A stretch of 64,000 nucleotides of DNA from Pedobacter agri PB92. Its GTDB lineage: Bacteria; Bacteroidota; Bacteroidia; Sphingobacteriales; Sphingobacteriaceae. Every line of letters begins with the position of its first letter. The stretch's first letter is position 1. Both the position numbers and the translations under genes were made by a program. Below the pieces are notes generated by a model. It saw only the letters and a program-made list of their open reading frames with translations, was not told the DNA's origin and did not search any database. Positions 25,295 through 35,456 of this stretch are shown here, piece after piece. The stretch spans positions 1 through 64,000 of the forward strand of contig NZ_AJLG01000001.1 in assembly GCF_000258495.1 (NCBI RefSeq), read 5' to 3'.

Positions 25295-26164
25295 TTAATC
25301 AAAAACTTCATTACTATAATCTGGATTGGCGCCCGGTTGAGACGCGACAAAAGCACCAACTTTGCAGGCCCTATCTAAAATAGTATCTATAGGAAAACCT
25401 TGTAAATAACTGGAGGTAAAAGTAGCCAGGAAAGAATCTCCTGCGCCTACGGTGTCTGCCACTTTAACCTGATAACCTTTGTGATGATGTAATTTGCCAT
25501 TTTCCAATACATAGGCACCTTTTTCGCCAACAGTAAGGCAAATAATTTTTATTGTAAACAACTGGCTCAATTGCTTAAGCAGCTGTTCATCGGTATTTCC
25601 GGTTAGCGAAAGTTCGTCTTTTAAATATACCAGCTCATGTTCGTTCACTTTCAGAATATCAGCTTCGATAAGCAATGCCTTTAAGGTATCAATATTATAG
25701 AACGGCGGACGAAGGTTGATGTCGAATATTTTAAGCTTTGCCTGCTTTAATAACGCTAGAATGGTGTTTTTACTTTTTTCATTTCTACATGTTAAGCTGC
25801 AATATACAAAGGCATCTGCATGGGTTACAGCTAATAAAGCTTCTTCCGATAATTCAATAGCATCCCAAGCCACAGGCTCTACAATGGTATATGTCGCTTG
25901 GTGTTGGTCATCTAATTTTACCTCAACGGTACTTGTTGGCAAGTTGTTGCCTTTTTGAATTAAATCGATCGGATAATTTTTTGAACTAAGGAAATCCAGG
26001 AGTTCCTTTCCATTGTCATCATCTCCAATTGCGCTGATAAATTGGCTGTTGATATTTTGTTTATGAAGATTTAAAGCCACATTCATTGATGATCCGCCTG
26101 CTTTTTTACCTTCAGGAAAAACATCCCATAATATTTCACCAATGGCCACAACTGATTTTTTCAT
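25295..26164 (-). CDS. PfkB family carbohydrate kinase (fructokinase-like)
   Basis: The 289-aa protein has the ribokinase/PfkB signatures: GEILWDVFPEGKKAGGSSMNVALNL near the N-terminus and DTVGAGDSFLATF near the C-terminus, which holds the catalytic Asp and the anion hole. The N-terminal GGSSMNVA and FDINLRPPFY resemble bacterial fructokinases, so fructose is a likely substrate, though other sugars are possible. The start at 26164 (MKKSVVAIGEIL) fits the family; an ATG 21 nt upstream would add a non-conserved tail. It stands alone, with no transporter nearby. Confidence 0.88.
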   Translation of the reverse strand: MKKSVVAIGEILWDVFPEGKKAGGSSMNVALNLHKQNINSQFISAIGDDDNGKELLDFLSSKNYPIDLIQKGNNLPTSTVEVKLDDQHQATYTIVEPVAWDAIELSEEALLAVTHADAFVYCSLTCRNEKSKNTILALLKQAKLKIFDINLRPPFYNIDTLKALLIEADILKVNEHELVYLKDELSLTGNTDEQLLKQLSQLFTIKIICLTVGEKGAYVLENGKLHHHKGYQVKVADTVGAGDSFLATFTSSYLQGFPIDTILDRACKVGAFVASQPGANPDYSNEVFD

Positions 26165-26218
26165 AGTAGATTTTAAGTTTCGCAAGGTAGCAATTTTGAG
26201 AAAAAAACTTTAAAAAGA

Positions 26219-26524
26219 TCAAGATCTCACCTGATTTTCACTTTTTAATGTTTTTCTCCGGCGTAACTTTCTATAAGTTAACAGCATTAACCAGCTCAAT
26301 AGTGATGCAACTGCTAGATCACATATAAAGTTTAGTGTATCAAATTCGATGCTGGTACCGCCTTCCAAGGTTATCTCATTGTAGCCAGTTACTTTAGTGT
26401 AAAAGTTAAGCGGAAAACCATATTGATCGGCACCATCGGCATCATAATCTAAGCTCGTGGTAGCTAGTGTAATTATGCCAAATAATAAAACTCCACCCAA
26501 TAAGATTTTAATACCATTTTTCAT
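26219..26524 (-). CDS. Small membrane protein, 101 aa, unknown
   Basis: From the ATG at 26524 the product is 101 aa with two likely membrane spans: ILLGGVLLFGIITLATTSL near the N-terminus and LAVASLLSWLMLLTY near the C-terminus. A short extracytoplasmic loop lies between them, and the tail is basic (RKLRRRKTLKSE). No family is recognised. It starts 4 nt after the stop of the TPR-CbrC gene, so it is probably the third gene of a unit with that gene and the SUFU gene. An earlier in-frame start inside the CbrC gene is possible but would spoil the N-terminal span. Confidence 0.6.
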   Translation of the reverse strand: MKNGIKILLGGVLLFGIITLATTSLDYDADGADQYGFPLNFYTKVTGYNEITLEGGTSIEFDTLNFICDLAVASLLSWLMLLTYRKLRRRKTLKSENQVRS

Positions 26525-26528
26525 TTTT

Positions 26529-28093
<1,565 letters not shown>

Positions 28094-28270
28094 ATTTCTA
28101 AATTAAAAAGAAAACTAAATTATTGTTGCGTTTAAATTCACTGCAAATCTTAATCCATTTAATCAATTGAAGAGAATCTTATTTTTCAAAGGTTTTATTC
28201 ATTTAGTTGCGGATGTATTTCTACATTTGAGTATAGAAGTAATTCATTTTTCTCATTTAATAAGCGCAAC

Positions 28271-28699
28271 ATGACTAAATCAATTTTTACCTTATTTTTC
28301 TGCTGTATTGTTTCATTTGCTTCAGCACAAATGGCAAGTGATAAAAGAGCAATCTTAAATGTGCTTGAAACACAAAGACAAGCCTGGAACAAAGGTGATG
28401 TAGAAACGTTCATGGAAGGATATATTAAAAGCGATAGTTTACTTTTTGTGGGTAAAAGCGGACCAACCTATGGATGGCAACAAACACTTAATAATTATAA
28501 GAAAACTTATCAGGGAAAAGCAGGAATGGGCATTTTAACTTTTGGAATAAAAAAGGTGGAGTTTTTGAACAATGACGTGGCTTTCGTTTTGGGTAGCTGG
28601 CATTTGAAACGCGATAAAGATGAACCGCAGGGGTATTATACTTTATTGTTCAGGAAGATTAATGGAATCTGGAAGATAATTGTTGACCACAGTTCCTAG
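28271..28699 (+). CDS. Secreted NTF2-like (DUF4440/SnoaL) protein
   Basis: A 142-aa protein with a signal peptide (FTLFFCCIVSFASAQ) and an NTF2-like fold: KRAILNVLETQRQAWNKGDVETFMEGY, then a SLLFVG strand and the final strands VAFVLGSWHLKR, GYYTLLFRKINGIWKIIVDHSS. The family includes ketosteroid isomerase-like enzymes and non-enzymatic binding domains; no catalytic residue can be assigned. It is followed after 3 nt by a lipoprotein gene, so the two form an envelope-directed pair. Confidence 0.85.
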   Translation: MTKSIFTLFFCCIVSFASAQMASDKRAILNVLETQRQAWNKGDVETFMEGYIKSDSLLFVGKSGPTYGWQQTLNNYKKTYQGKAGMGILTFGIKKVEFLNNDVAFVLGSWHLKRDKDEPQGYYTLLFRKINGIWKIIVDHSS

Positions 28700-28702
28700 T
28701 AG

Positions 28703-29239
28703 ATGAAAAGATATCTTTTTAGCATTTGCACTTTAATCATTGTGATTTCGGCTTGTAATCCTTCAGCTGAAAAGCAACAGAACTTAATTTATAGTAAGGA
28801 TGGATTGAGTTTTAGCTTACCAAAATACTGGAAAGTTAAAAAGGATCGCCCCATTGATGGTGTTGCGAATAGCCGTTTTATTTCAATAAGTGACGAAGAA
28901 CCTTTTTCAAAAGATGCTTATCTAATTATCACCTCGATAGATTCTGTAAATCTAGATAAGACTTTACAAAATTTGATTACACAATCCAGAGCGAGTTATG
29001 GAAAACGCAAAGTGGAGTTCGGGATGTTAAATGAGCCAAGATCAGTTAAGATAGGAAAATATGAGGTTTTAAAGGCTGATTTTGAAACCAGGATTATTGC
29101 CAACCGCAATAAAGGAAGTTTAGCTGTGATGCATCACAAAGGAAAAACCTATTCTTTCGTTAGCAGTGTTGATATTAAGGATAAAAAGGAAAACTTTAGC
29201 GTAGCCGATTCGGTAATTAAATCTTTGCGTGTGAAATAA
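28703..29239 (+). CDS. PsbP-like lipoprotein, unknown function
   Basis: A 178-aa protein with a lipoprotein signal (LIIVISAC, lipobox Cys18). The body, YSKDGLSFSLPKYWKVKKDRPIDG...LIITSIDS, resembles the PsbP/MOG1-like fold found in many Bacteroidetes lipoproteins with no assigned function. It begins 3 nt after the NTF2-like gene and should be cotranscribed with it. Its last 23 nt overlap the end of the convergent DUF5690 gene, so the two transcripts are antisense at their 3' ends. Confidence 0.75.
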   Translation: MKRYLFSICTLIIVISACNPSAEKQQNLIYSKDGLSFSLPKYWKVKKDRPIDGVANSRFISISDEEPFSKDAYLIITSIDSVNLDKTLQNLITQSRASYGKRKVEFGMLNEPRSVKIGKYEVLKADFETRIIANRNKGSLAVMHHKGKTYSFVSSVDIKDKKENFSVADSVIKSLRVK

Positions 29240-30485
29240 ACTTCCTGTTAAAGTAATACAGTGAATAAATAGTCAGCAAGCAGCCAATTATCGACAATAA
29301 GATTACGCTGTTGGAGAAAAAATTTACCCAGTTTAATTGTACCTTAAATATCTCTTTGCTCAGCAAAACACCTATACTCCCCACATAACCGAATGAATCA
29401 GCAATATAAATGAGGAAACCCACATTGCCTGCTTGTTTGAAAGTAGCTATTAGCCGATCAAAAAACACCGCATTAAAGGGAATGTAAACCATATAAAGTC
29501 CTAAGCCTACCAAGGTCATCCACCAAACAGGAGGAATGAGGCTTGCCTTAAACATTAGTGTACATGCACCGGCTAATAGAAATCCCACAAGGATAAAATA
29601 ATGTGCCGTTTTTAAGGCAGTAAAATTATTTTTGATGAGAACCATACTGCCAATGAGCACGAGCACGATTAATGTAATTGGCGTTTCTGTTTTCGCGAAT
29701 ATGGCAGGTTGATTTAAAAAACCCATTTCCTTCCACATTTCTGCGCCAAAGTTGTCTCGGATATCTCTGAAAATAGTTGCAAAGCAATAAATGATCACAC
29801 AGGCGATCAGTCCGCCAAAAAATTCTTTAACAAATAATTTCCGATCTAGATCGATCATTGGTGTTCGCTCTGATCGATATTGAATATCTTCAGTATCTGG
29901 TAGTGGAATTTTTTCCATCAAAAAGATAAACAGCAATAGGGGCAATGCAAAAACTAAACCGGTGCTAAAAGGAATCCAAAATTCTGAAAGATGAAAAGTA
30001 ATGGCCAACCACGAGCCAACAGATTTTACAAATCCTGAAGCGAAAATAAAACTTACCGCTAATGTTGCCCCGATGAAATCGGTGCTTCGCCTGCCTTCAA
30101 CATAAGAGAAAACCACTCCCCAAAGCATGCCAAGTGGAAAACCATTAATGAAAAGAAAAACAATATTGTACGGCAAGGGCACAATGGCAAAAAACAGCCA
30201 GCTTAGCCAGGAAATTGCAGTTAGAAAGATAATTATTTTTCCTCTACCGTTGCGTTTTAATTCGGAGATAAATTTTATACCGTAAAATTTTGCCAATAGA
30301 TAACCCAGCATCTGGCAAATGACCAGCACGGTTTTATAGCTGTAACCTCCAATAGTGAGCCCATCGAATGTGGCAACCGTGAATGATTTTCTAAAACCAA
30401 AAATCATTGTATATGCTAAGAAAACCACTATTGAAGTATATAGTCCTGTTTTGAGGTGGTTATTGAACTTGAAGGTTTTAGGCAT
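29217..30485 (-). CDS. DUF5690 family multi-pass membrane protein
   Basis: A 422-aa protein with about 12 predicted membrane spans and an MFS-like layout: two six-span halves separated by a cytoplasmic loop (SERTPMIDLDRKL). The start motif YTMIFGFRKSFTVATFDG and the GFPLGMLWGVVFSYVEGRR segment match DUF5690, a Bacteroidetes family. The substrate is unknown. I use the ATG at 30485; a TTG 12 nt upstream is less likely. A metallophosphoesterase lipoprotein gene precedes it by 55 nt on the same strand, so the two may act together, for instance in phosphate ester use; this is speculative. Confidence 0.85.
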   Translation of the reverse strand: MPKTFKFNNHLKTGLYTSIVVFLAYTMIFGFRKSFTVATFDGLTIGGYSYKTVLVICQMLGYLLAKFYGIKFISELKRNGRGKIIIFLTAISWLSWLFFAIVPLPYNIVFLFINGFPLGMLWGVVFSYVEGRRSTDFIGATLAVSFIFASGFVKSVGSWLAITFHLSEFWIPFSTGLVFALPLLLFIFLMEKIPLPDTEDIQYRSERTPMIDLDRKLFVKEFFGGLIACVIIYCFATIFRDIRDNFGAEMWKEMGFLNQPAIFAKTETPITLIVLVLIGSMVLIKNNFTALKTAHYFILVGFLLAGACTLMFKASLIPPVWWMTLVGLGLYMVYIPFNAVFFDRLIATFKQAGNVGFLIYIADSFGYVGSIGVLLSKEIFKVQLNWVNFFSNSVILLSIIGCLLTIYSLYYFNRKFISHAKI

Positions 30486-30539
30486 CAGTATTTCCAAATG
30501 TTTGGTTTTGGAAATATAAATAAAAGTTAAGATATGTTT

Positions 30540-31517
30540 TTAAGTTCCTACGAACTTAACATTGCTGAAGGTAAACTGCGTTGAAATATCCGATTTGGTA
30601 GTGTTGTAAAATGGAGAAAACATTTTACCAGAAATGGTGCCCTGCTTCGTATCAATTTGCAGCAACCTTAAGTAGCCACCTCCGCTATCTTCGCATTGAT
30701 AATTTTGTAGCATGGAGTAAATGGTATTTCCATTTGTTCCAAGATCTGACCGTTGCGCAGCATAACATACATGACCGCTTAAAACCATCAACAGGTTTTT
30801 ATGATTTTTTAAATACTTATTAAAAATATCTGAGCATTTCATGTTTCCATAGCCAGCATTAGTTGTATTTATTTCGCCGGTAGGGGTTAAATGATAATGG
30901 GTCAGTACGATTGTATTAAAATCCGGGTATACTGATATAATACTGTCAGCCCATTTTACAGCACTTTCTCTGGCACAAAATTCAAGGTTAATTACCATCC
31001 ATTTTTTATTGGCGGCTGTAAATTGATGAAAGGCATTATCGCTTTTATTTGCTTCGAAAACGCCTTTTTGAAGTTTGAATCGACTTGTTGGGAAAAAGGA
31101 ATTGAATTTTGTGGTATTCCTGAGGTTAGCATTTACATTTCCGGGTGCCGCACTTCCGCTATTAGGTAAAACAGCTCCGGTATCATGATTTCCGATGGCG
31201 ATAACATATGGTACATTGCGATCGTCCAAACGTTTCATAATATTACTGGCCGTTTGGTATTGCGGAATCGTATCGAAGTTTACCAAATCTCCAACATGGA
31301 GCGCCAACGGGATATTTAATGAATCCTTTACTCTTGCTATCCAATCGCATTGCGTGGTAAACATCGCATTGTTTCGGGTAACGGCTTCCTGTGTATCAGG
31401 AAAAATTGGAATAACAAAGGTTGTACTGATCGTTTCAGGCGTAGCTATAGCCGGTTCAGTATGCTTTGAGCAGCTGAATAAGAAGAGTAAAACAAAAATA
31501 TTAATTAAGTTTCTCAT
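30540..31517 (-). CDS. Metallophosphoesterase lipoprotein
   Basis: The 325-aa protein has a lipoprotein signal (NIFVLLFLFSC, lipobox Cys16) and calcineurin-type metal motifs in order: FPDTQ (a DxQ variant of the usual DxH), HVGDLVNF, GNHDTG, LTHYH and SGHVCYAA. These would bind two metal ions and cleave phosphate esters in the periplasm. The physiological substrate is unknown. The C-terminal beta-rich part lacks a recognised domain. It is followed by the DUF5690 transporter-like gene. Confidence 0.88.
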   Translation of the reverse strand: MRNLINIFVLLFLFSCSKHTEPAIATPETISTTFVIPIFPDTQEAVTRNNAMFTTQCDWIARVKDSLNIPLALHVGDLVNFDTIPQYQTASNIMKRLDDRNVPYVIAIGNHDTGAVLPNSGSAAPGNVNANLRNTTKFNSFFPTSRFKLQKGVFEANKSDNAFHQFTAANKKWMVINLEFCARESAVKWADSIISVYPDFNTIVLTHYHLTPTGEINTTNAGYGNMKCSDIFNKYLKNHKNLLMVLSGHVCYAAQRSDLGTNGNTIYSMLQNYQCEDSGGGYLRLLQIDTKQGTISGKMFSPFYNTTKSDISTQFTFSNVKFVGT

Positions 31518-31576
31518 CTCGTTTATCCAGATAACGATTATGAATTTGTTTTAGTATTACCAGGCTATCGTAAATA

Positions 31577-32191
31577 TTATTCTCCGAGCTTAAAATCTTT
31601 ATAATAGAAATCTTTGTCAGCATCAGTAAGCTGTCGGATTACCCTGCAAGGATTTCCTGCCGCGAACACATTATCAGGAATATCTCTGGTAACAATACTT
31701 CCTGAGCCAATAACCACATTTGAGCCAATTTTAACGCCAGGATTAATCACTACATTTCCACCAATCCAAACACTGTTGCCAATGGTAATTTCTTGTGCCC
31801 ATTCCCATTCCTGATCGCGTAGATGTGCATGAATAGGATGACCTGCGGTATAAATGGCTACATTTGGAGCAATGAAAACGCTGTTTCCGATACTCACCTT
31901 TGCGCAATCTAAAATAACCAGGTTAAAGTTTGCATAAAAGTTGTCGCCTATTTCGATGTTGTAACCATAATCACAACGGAAAGGCGGCTCGATGTAAAAC
32001 ATCTTTTCGGTTTTGCCGAAAAGTCTTTTTAACAACTCTTTTCGTTGCTTGATAAATTTGGGCGCAAGGTTGTTAAATTCGAAAACAATTTCGCGGGCTT
32101 TTAATCTTTCTTTTGATAATTCGGCATCTCCAGCTTGATACGCTTTGCCGGCTAGCATCTTTTCTTTTTCGGTAAGTAAATTAATTTCCAT
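31577..32191 (-). CDS. Sugar O-acetyltransferase (Maa/LacA/NodL type)
   Basis: A 204-aa left-handed beta-helix enzyme. The N-terminal Mac domain (EKEKMLAGKAYQAGDAELSKER) precedes hexapeptide repeats such as IGDNFYANFNLVILD, IGNSVWIGGNVVINPGVKIG and VVIGSGSIVTRDIPDNVFAAGNP. YTAGHPIH holds the catalytic His that activates the sugar hydroxyl. Maltose acetyltransferases (Maa) are the closest by length and motif, though acceptor specificity cannot be fixed from sequence. Transcribed alone. Confidence 0.92.
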   Translation of the reverse strand: MEINLLTEKEKMLAGKAYQAGDAELSKERLKAREIVFEFNNLAPKFIKQRKELLKRLFGKTEKMFYIEPPFRCDYGYNIEIGDNFYANFNLVILDCAKVSIGNSVFIAPNVAIYTAGHPIHAHLRDQEWEWAQEITIGNSVWIGGNVVINPGVKIGSNVVIGSGSIVTRDIPDNVFAAGNPCRVIRQLTDADKDFYYKDFKLGE

Positions 32192-32354
32192 AAAATGATT
32201 TTGTTCTTAGCTGATCCGGAAAAGTTATAAAATAAAATCTTTTTAATGTGAAGAATTACCAGAATAATTTATCAACGATGTTAACATGGCGAGGTGCGAA
32301 GCATTTCATATATGTACAAGCACCAATCAGCAAATTAAAATTGCGTTTTGTTTC

Positions 32355-32390
32355 AAAAAAAACGGGGCTATCGATACATCGATTCCCCGT
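32355..32390 (-). terminator. Terminator after the cupin-DUF3050-cupin genes
   Basis: On the minus strand ACGGGG-A-ATCGAT and ATCGAT-AG-CCCCGT pair with a small internal loop, followed by T8. It lies about 50 nt beyond the stop of the second cupin gene. Confidence 0.85.
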
Positions 32391-32440
32391 TGAAATTGCT
32401 TTCCCCAAAATCCTTAAAACGGATTTTGTTATCATTTATT

Positions 32441-33319
32441 TTAAGGCTTGCCTTTCGCTAACGCTTTTTCAGCAATTTTAATTGCTTTTTTCTCTCTCCA
32501 GTGGGCGTACTTTTCTTTGAAAGTCATTTTAATTAAACTATCCACAGCACCGTGAGTAAACAAACTCCATACACTTGCAACTTTACGCGAGATCGATTGA
32601 TCCCAGGCTCGCAAGCTTAATGAGAATGAACCATCTAAATATTTCATCCAATGCCACATTCCTGTCGGCATAAATAAAGTATCTCCATGCTCTAGGAAAA
32701 CTTCGTAACCTTCTACACCTTTTAAGGCAGGGAATTTTTCGAAATCCGGATTTGCAACATCGTAATCTTCCAAGGCATAGGTCGCATTTGGAAGGCAATA
32801 TAACCGGTCTTTCCACTTGTTGTCAAAAAGAACAATATGCTTTCTTCCACCAAAATGAGTGTGAAAAATATGAGGTAAATCGATGTCGTAGTGCAAAAAG
32901 GTAACCGAGTTCGAACCACCAAAAAACATCGCTGGCATACTTTCGATAAAACCGCCCATTAAATCTTTGGGAATTTTAACGTCGTTAATTAAACTCGGAA
33001 CTTTTTTGAATAAATTGAAAAAGAAGATCCTCAATTCAGTAGGCTCACGTTTAATTAGATCTAGGTAATCGCCGAATTTCATGTGTGCCGTAGCAGCATT
33101 AATTGGCTTTGAAGGATCTGCTTTAGAGTTGTCGTACAAAGGAACTTCTAAATCGCCACCAATTTCTTTCAGATATTCAGTAGTCCATTTTTCTCTCGCT
33201 GGCCAATCTTTTGTTAAGCCCCGAATCACTAATGGTTTTTTTGTTTTCAGGTAGTTTTTCTTGAAATCCTCAGGAGTGATATTCTCGACGATGTCTACTG
33301 GTTTTAAGATGAAACTCAT
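32441..33319 (-). CDS. JmjC-like cupin protein (Cupin_8), paralogue 2
   Basis: The 292-aa protein belongs to the Cupin_8/FIH-like group of Fe(II)- and 2-oxoglutarate-dependent oxygenases. Metal ligands fit His143, Asp145 (FLHYDID) and His223 (MWHW), with Lys160 (GGRKH) as a candidate 2-oxoglutarate contact. The motif HGDTLFMPTG precedes the last histidine. Family members hydroxylate amino-acid side chains, nucleobases or small molecules; the substrate is unknown. It is a close paralogue of 34315-35196: motif positions are identical. It is the third gene of a minus-strand trio with DUF3050 between the paralogues. Confidence 0.87.
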   Translation of the reverse strand: MSFILKPVDIVENITPEDFKKNYLKTKKPLVIRGLTKDWPAREKWTTEYLKEIGGDLEVPLYDNSKADPSKPINAATAHMKFGDYLDLIKREPTELRIFFFNLFKKVPSLINDVKIPKDLMGGFIESMPAMFFGGSNSVTFLHYDIDLPHIFHTHFGGRKHIVLFDNKWKDRLYCLPNATYALEDYDVANPDFEKFPALKGVEGYEVFLEHGDTLFMPTGMWHWMKYLDGSFSLSLRAWDQSISRKVASVWSLFTHGAVDSLIKMTFKEKYAHWREKKAIKIAEKALAKGKP

Positions 33320-33449
33320 GCGTTTTATTTTGGTTTTTGTTGCCGAACAACAAATGTGTAAATTTTATTTTACAAATAATATATCTCAAAAGAAATGTGA
33401 CGAAAATTACTTAATTCTAAAGTATCGTTCCCTTAACATTTCCGTAATG

Positions 33450-34235
33450 TTAAGCAGGGATCTTTCTTCCTACGATTTCTGCATAAGCAGCATCCCACAA
33501 ATCAATACGTTTTTGCAGCGCTTGCCTGGTCGTTTCTTCAGCTTCAGCCCAATAACTTTCATCTTTTTCGCATAGCTTTTCGGTCATGGCCAAAGCCAAA
33601 TGACTGTGATGGTCGCCATCTACCTCGATATGGCGTTCCAGGTAGTATTTAAATATCGAAACACGGTCGGGTTGTGTGCTGTTTAAATCGTTCACCATGC
33701 TAAAAAACATGTTCGGAATTAAATCTTCTCTACCAAAAGTAAAACTTGCCGCCTGTAGATGTGTTTTGCCACTGTTAATCGTGTCGAAGGTAGCTTTTAC
33801 AAAATCTCGGGCAGCTTGAGGTACTTGTGCCAGTTCAAAAGCCATGTCAAAATCTCTGCCTTTTTGCAAGGAGCTTAAAAAGTTTTTAACTGGTAAAACA
33901 TTTGCACCACATTGTGCCATGGCATCCAGGTAGAGCTCGAAATGACTTTTAATCTTACCATCTGCATCTACATCACTTTCTTCGCCGGCGACGATTTCAT
34001 TAATGAGCTGCCTGGTAACCGCATCACCAACCGGAAACCAGGGCAATGTGGTGCAGGTTAAATTTATTTGTAAAGCCTTAAGTAGCGACATGAAATCCCA
34101 TACGGCATAAATATGGTGTTCCATAAAAACCTGAAGATCTTCCAATTCACTGATCGCTGAATAAACTTTATGATTTATAATTTGCTGCCTAAGCGGCTCA
34201 ATGTTCTCTTGAATTTTTAAAATGTTGGGATGCAT
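33450..34235 (-). CDS. DUF3050 protein, heme-oxygenase-like diiron candidate
   Basis: The 261-aa protein matches DUF3050: LEDLQVFMEHHIYAVWDFMSLLK in the first helical pair, FTFGREDLIPNMF, and YYLERHIEVDGDHHSHLA. The predicted structure is all-helical. His202-x3-Asp206-x2-His209 has the spacing of the metal motif in heme-oxygenase-like diiron oxidases (CADD, UndA and SznF group). Glu32 or Glu39, His40/His41 and Glu170 are possible remaining ligands. An oxidase role is an inference from these motifs. The flanking genes are two cupin oxygenase-like paralogues, which supports a joint oxidative pathway. Confidence 0.85.
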   Translation of the reverse strand: MHPNILKIQENIEPLRQQIINHKVYSAISELEDLQVFMEHHIYAVWDFMSLLKALQINLTCTTLPWFPVGDAVTRQLINEIVAGEESDVDADGKIKSHFELYLDAMAQCGANVLPVKNFLSSLQKGRDFDMAFELAQVPQAARDFVKATFDTINSGKTHLQAASFTFGREDLIPNMFFSMVNDLNSTQPDRVSIFKYYLERHIEVDGDHHSHLALAMTEKLCEKDESYWAEAEETTRQALQKRIDLWDAAYAEIVGRKIPA

Positions 34236-34314
34236 ATTCTAATTGTGGATTGAAGATTAATGAGTGAATGTTTTATAGTGCTGATCTTCGTTCTAGAAAT
34301 CATTCAATCTTTTG

Positions 34315-35196
34315 TTATTTTGGTAAATTATGTAGCAGTGATTTCTTTGCTCGTTTGATGGCTAAATTCTCTTTCCAACTCATATATTTCTCTCTGTAAT
34401 TTGCTTTCATAAAGTCGTCAAAATTGCGCTGTAGTGTTAAATTGTATAAGCTTTTTGCTTTCACCTTCCAGCTATTATCCCAGGCCCGTAAACTGATAGA
34501 GAATGAACCATCGAGGTATTTCATCCAATGCCAATAACCTGTAGGCATAAAAAGTGTATCGCCATGTTCAAGAAACGCTTCCACACCTTTAACACCTTTC
34601 AACGCCGGGAATTTCTCAAAATCTGGGTTTTCGACATCATAATCTTCTAAAGCATAGGTGGCATAGGGAATCTGATAAAGACGCTCTTTCCACTTGTAAT
34701 CAAATAAAATTACATGTTTTCGACCATTAAAATGTGTATGGAAAATGTGCGCCAAATCAATGTCGTAGTGTAGAAAAGTTATTGATCCTTTTCCTCCAAA
34801 AAACATATTAGGATATCGGTCTAAAAAACCACCCATAAGCTTTTTCGGAGCGATATAATCATCGAGTAGGTTGGGCGCAAATTTTATAGGATCAAAAAGA
34901 AAAATCCGTAAATCTGTCGGTGTTTCTTTAATTAAATCAATATACTCAGTGAATGTCATTTCCGCTGCTGCGGCATTTATAGGTTTGGATGGATCGGCTT
35001 TTGAACTGTCGTACAATGGAATAATTTTCTCTCCAACTACTTTCTTCATGTAATCCATTGACCATTTTTCGTACGCAGGCCATTCTTTTGCCATGTTTTT
35101 TATAACCAGCGGTTTGCGTGGATTAAGATAATTCTTTTCGAAATCTACTTTAGAAATATCATCCACCACATCAATTGGAGATAAATCGAACTTCAT
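34315..35196 (-). CDS. JmjC-like cupin protein (Cupin_8), paralogue 1
   Basis: A 293-aa Cupin_8 protein with Fe(II) ligands His143, Asp145 (FLHYDID) and His223 (YWHW), and Lys160 in GRKHVILFD. The sequence aligns without gaps to the paralogue at 32441-33319 through residue 240, with the same DPSKPINAA and EDYDV...NPDFEKFPALKGV segments, so the pair arose by duplication. They differ mostly in the C-terminal 50 residues and in loops that could alter substrate choice. It is first in the trio; a hairpin with a T9 tract lies 107 nt upstream of its start. Confidence 0.87.
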   Translation of the reverse strand: MKFDLSPIDVVDDISKVDFEKNYLNPRKPLVIKNMAKEWPAYEKWSMDYMKKVVGEKIIPLYDSSKADPSKPINAAAAEMTFTEYIDLIKETPTDLRIFLFDPIKFAPNLLDDYIAPKKLMGGFLDRYPNMFFGGKGSITFLHYDIDLAHIFHTHFNGRKHVILFDYKWKERLYQIPYATYALEDYDVENPDFEKFPALKGVKGVEAFLEHGDTLFMPTGYWHWMKYLDGSFSISLRAWDNSWKVKAKSLYNLTLQRNFDDFMKANYREKYMSWKENLAIKRAKKSLLHNLPK

Positions 35197-35302
35197 GTTA
35201 ATTAAACTGTTAATGCATCAAAACTAAGGAGTTAAAACTGCAATGCCGATAATAGGTGAAAACTTGAAATACTACTGACAAATAACGTAGCCATTGATTA
35301 AC

Positions 35303-35335
35303 AAAAAAAAACGCTCCAGCTACCAGCTGGAACGT
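35303..35335 (-). terminator. Terminator between the SDR gene and the cupin trio
   Basis: On the minus strand ACGTTCCAGCT-GGT-AGCTGGAGCGT forms an 11-bp stem (one U-G) followed by T9. It is 122 nt after the SDR stop and 107 nt before the first cupin gene, so it could end the SDR transcript or act as an attenuator for the cupin genes. Confidence 0.85.
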
Positions 35336-35456
35336 TAATTAATTATACGGGGACGTGATATGTTTCTTTAAATATGGATGATTTTTCAACCAACACCTAT
35401 ATTTACGAATAAAAAAAACAGCTGGTTTTTAAGTGCTGCATTTTTTTTAAAAACAT

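Noticed and set aside
28195-28413. 72-codon minus-strand frame over the NTF2-like gene start
   Set aside because: It overlaps the signal peptide of a well-supported gene and has no recognisable features.
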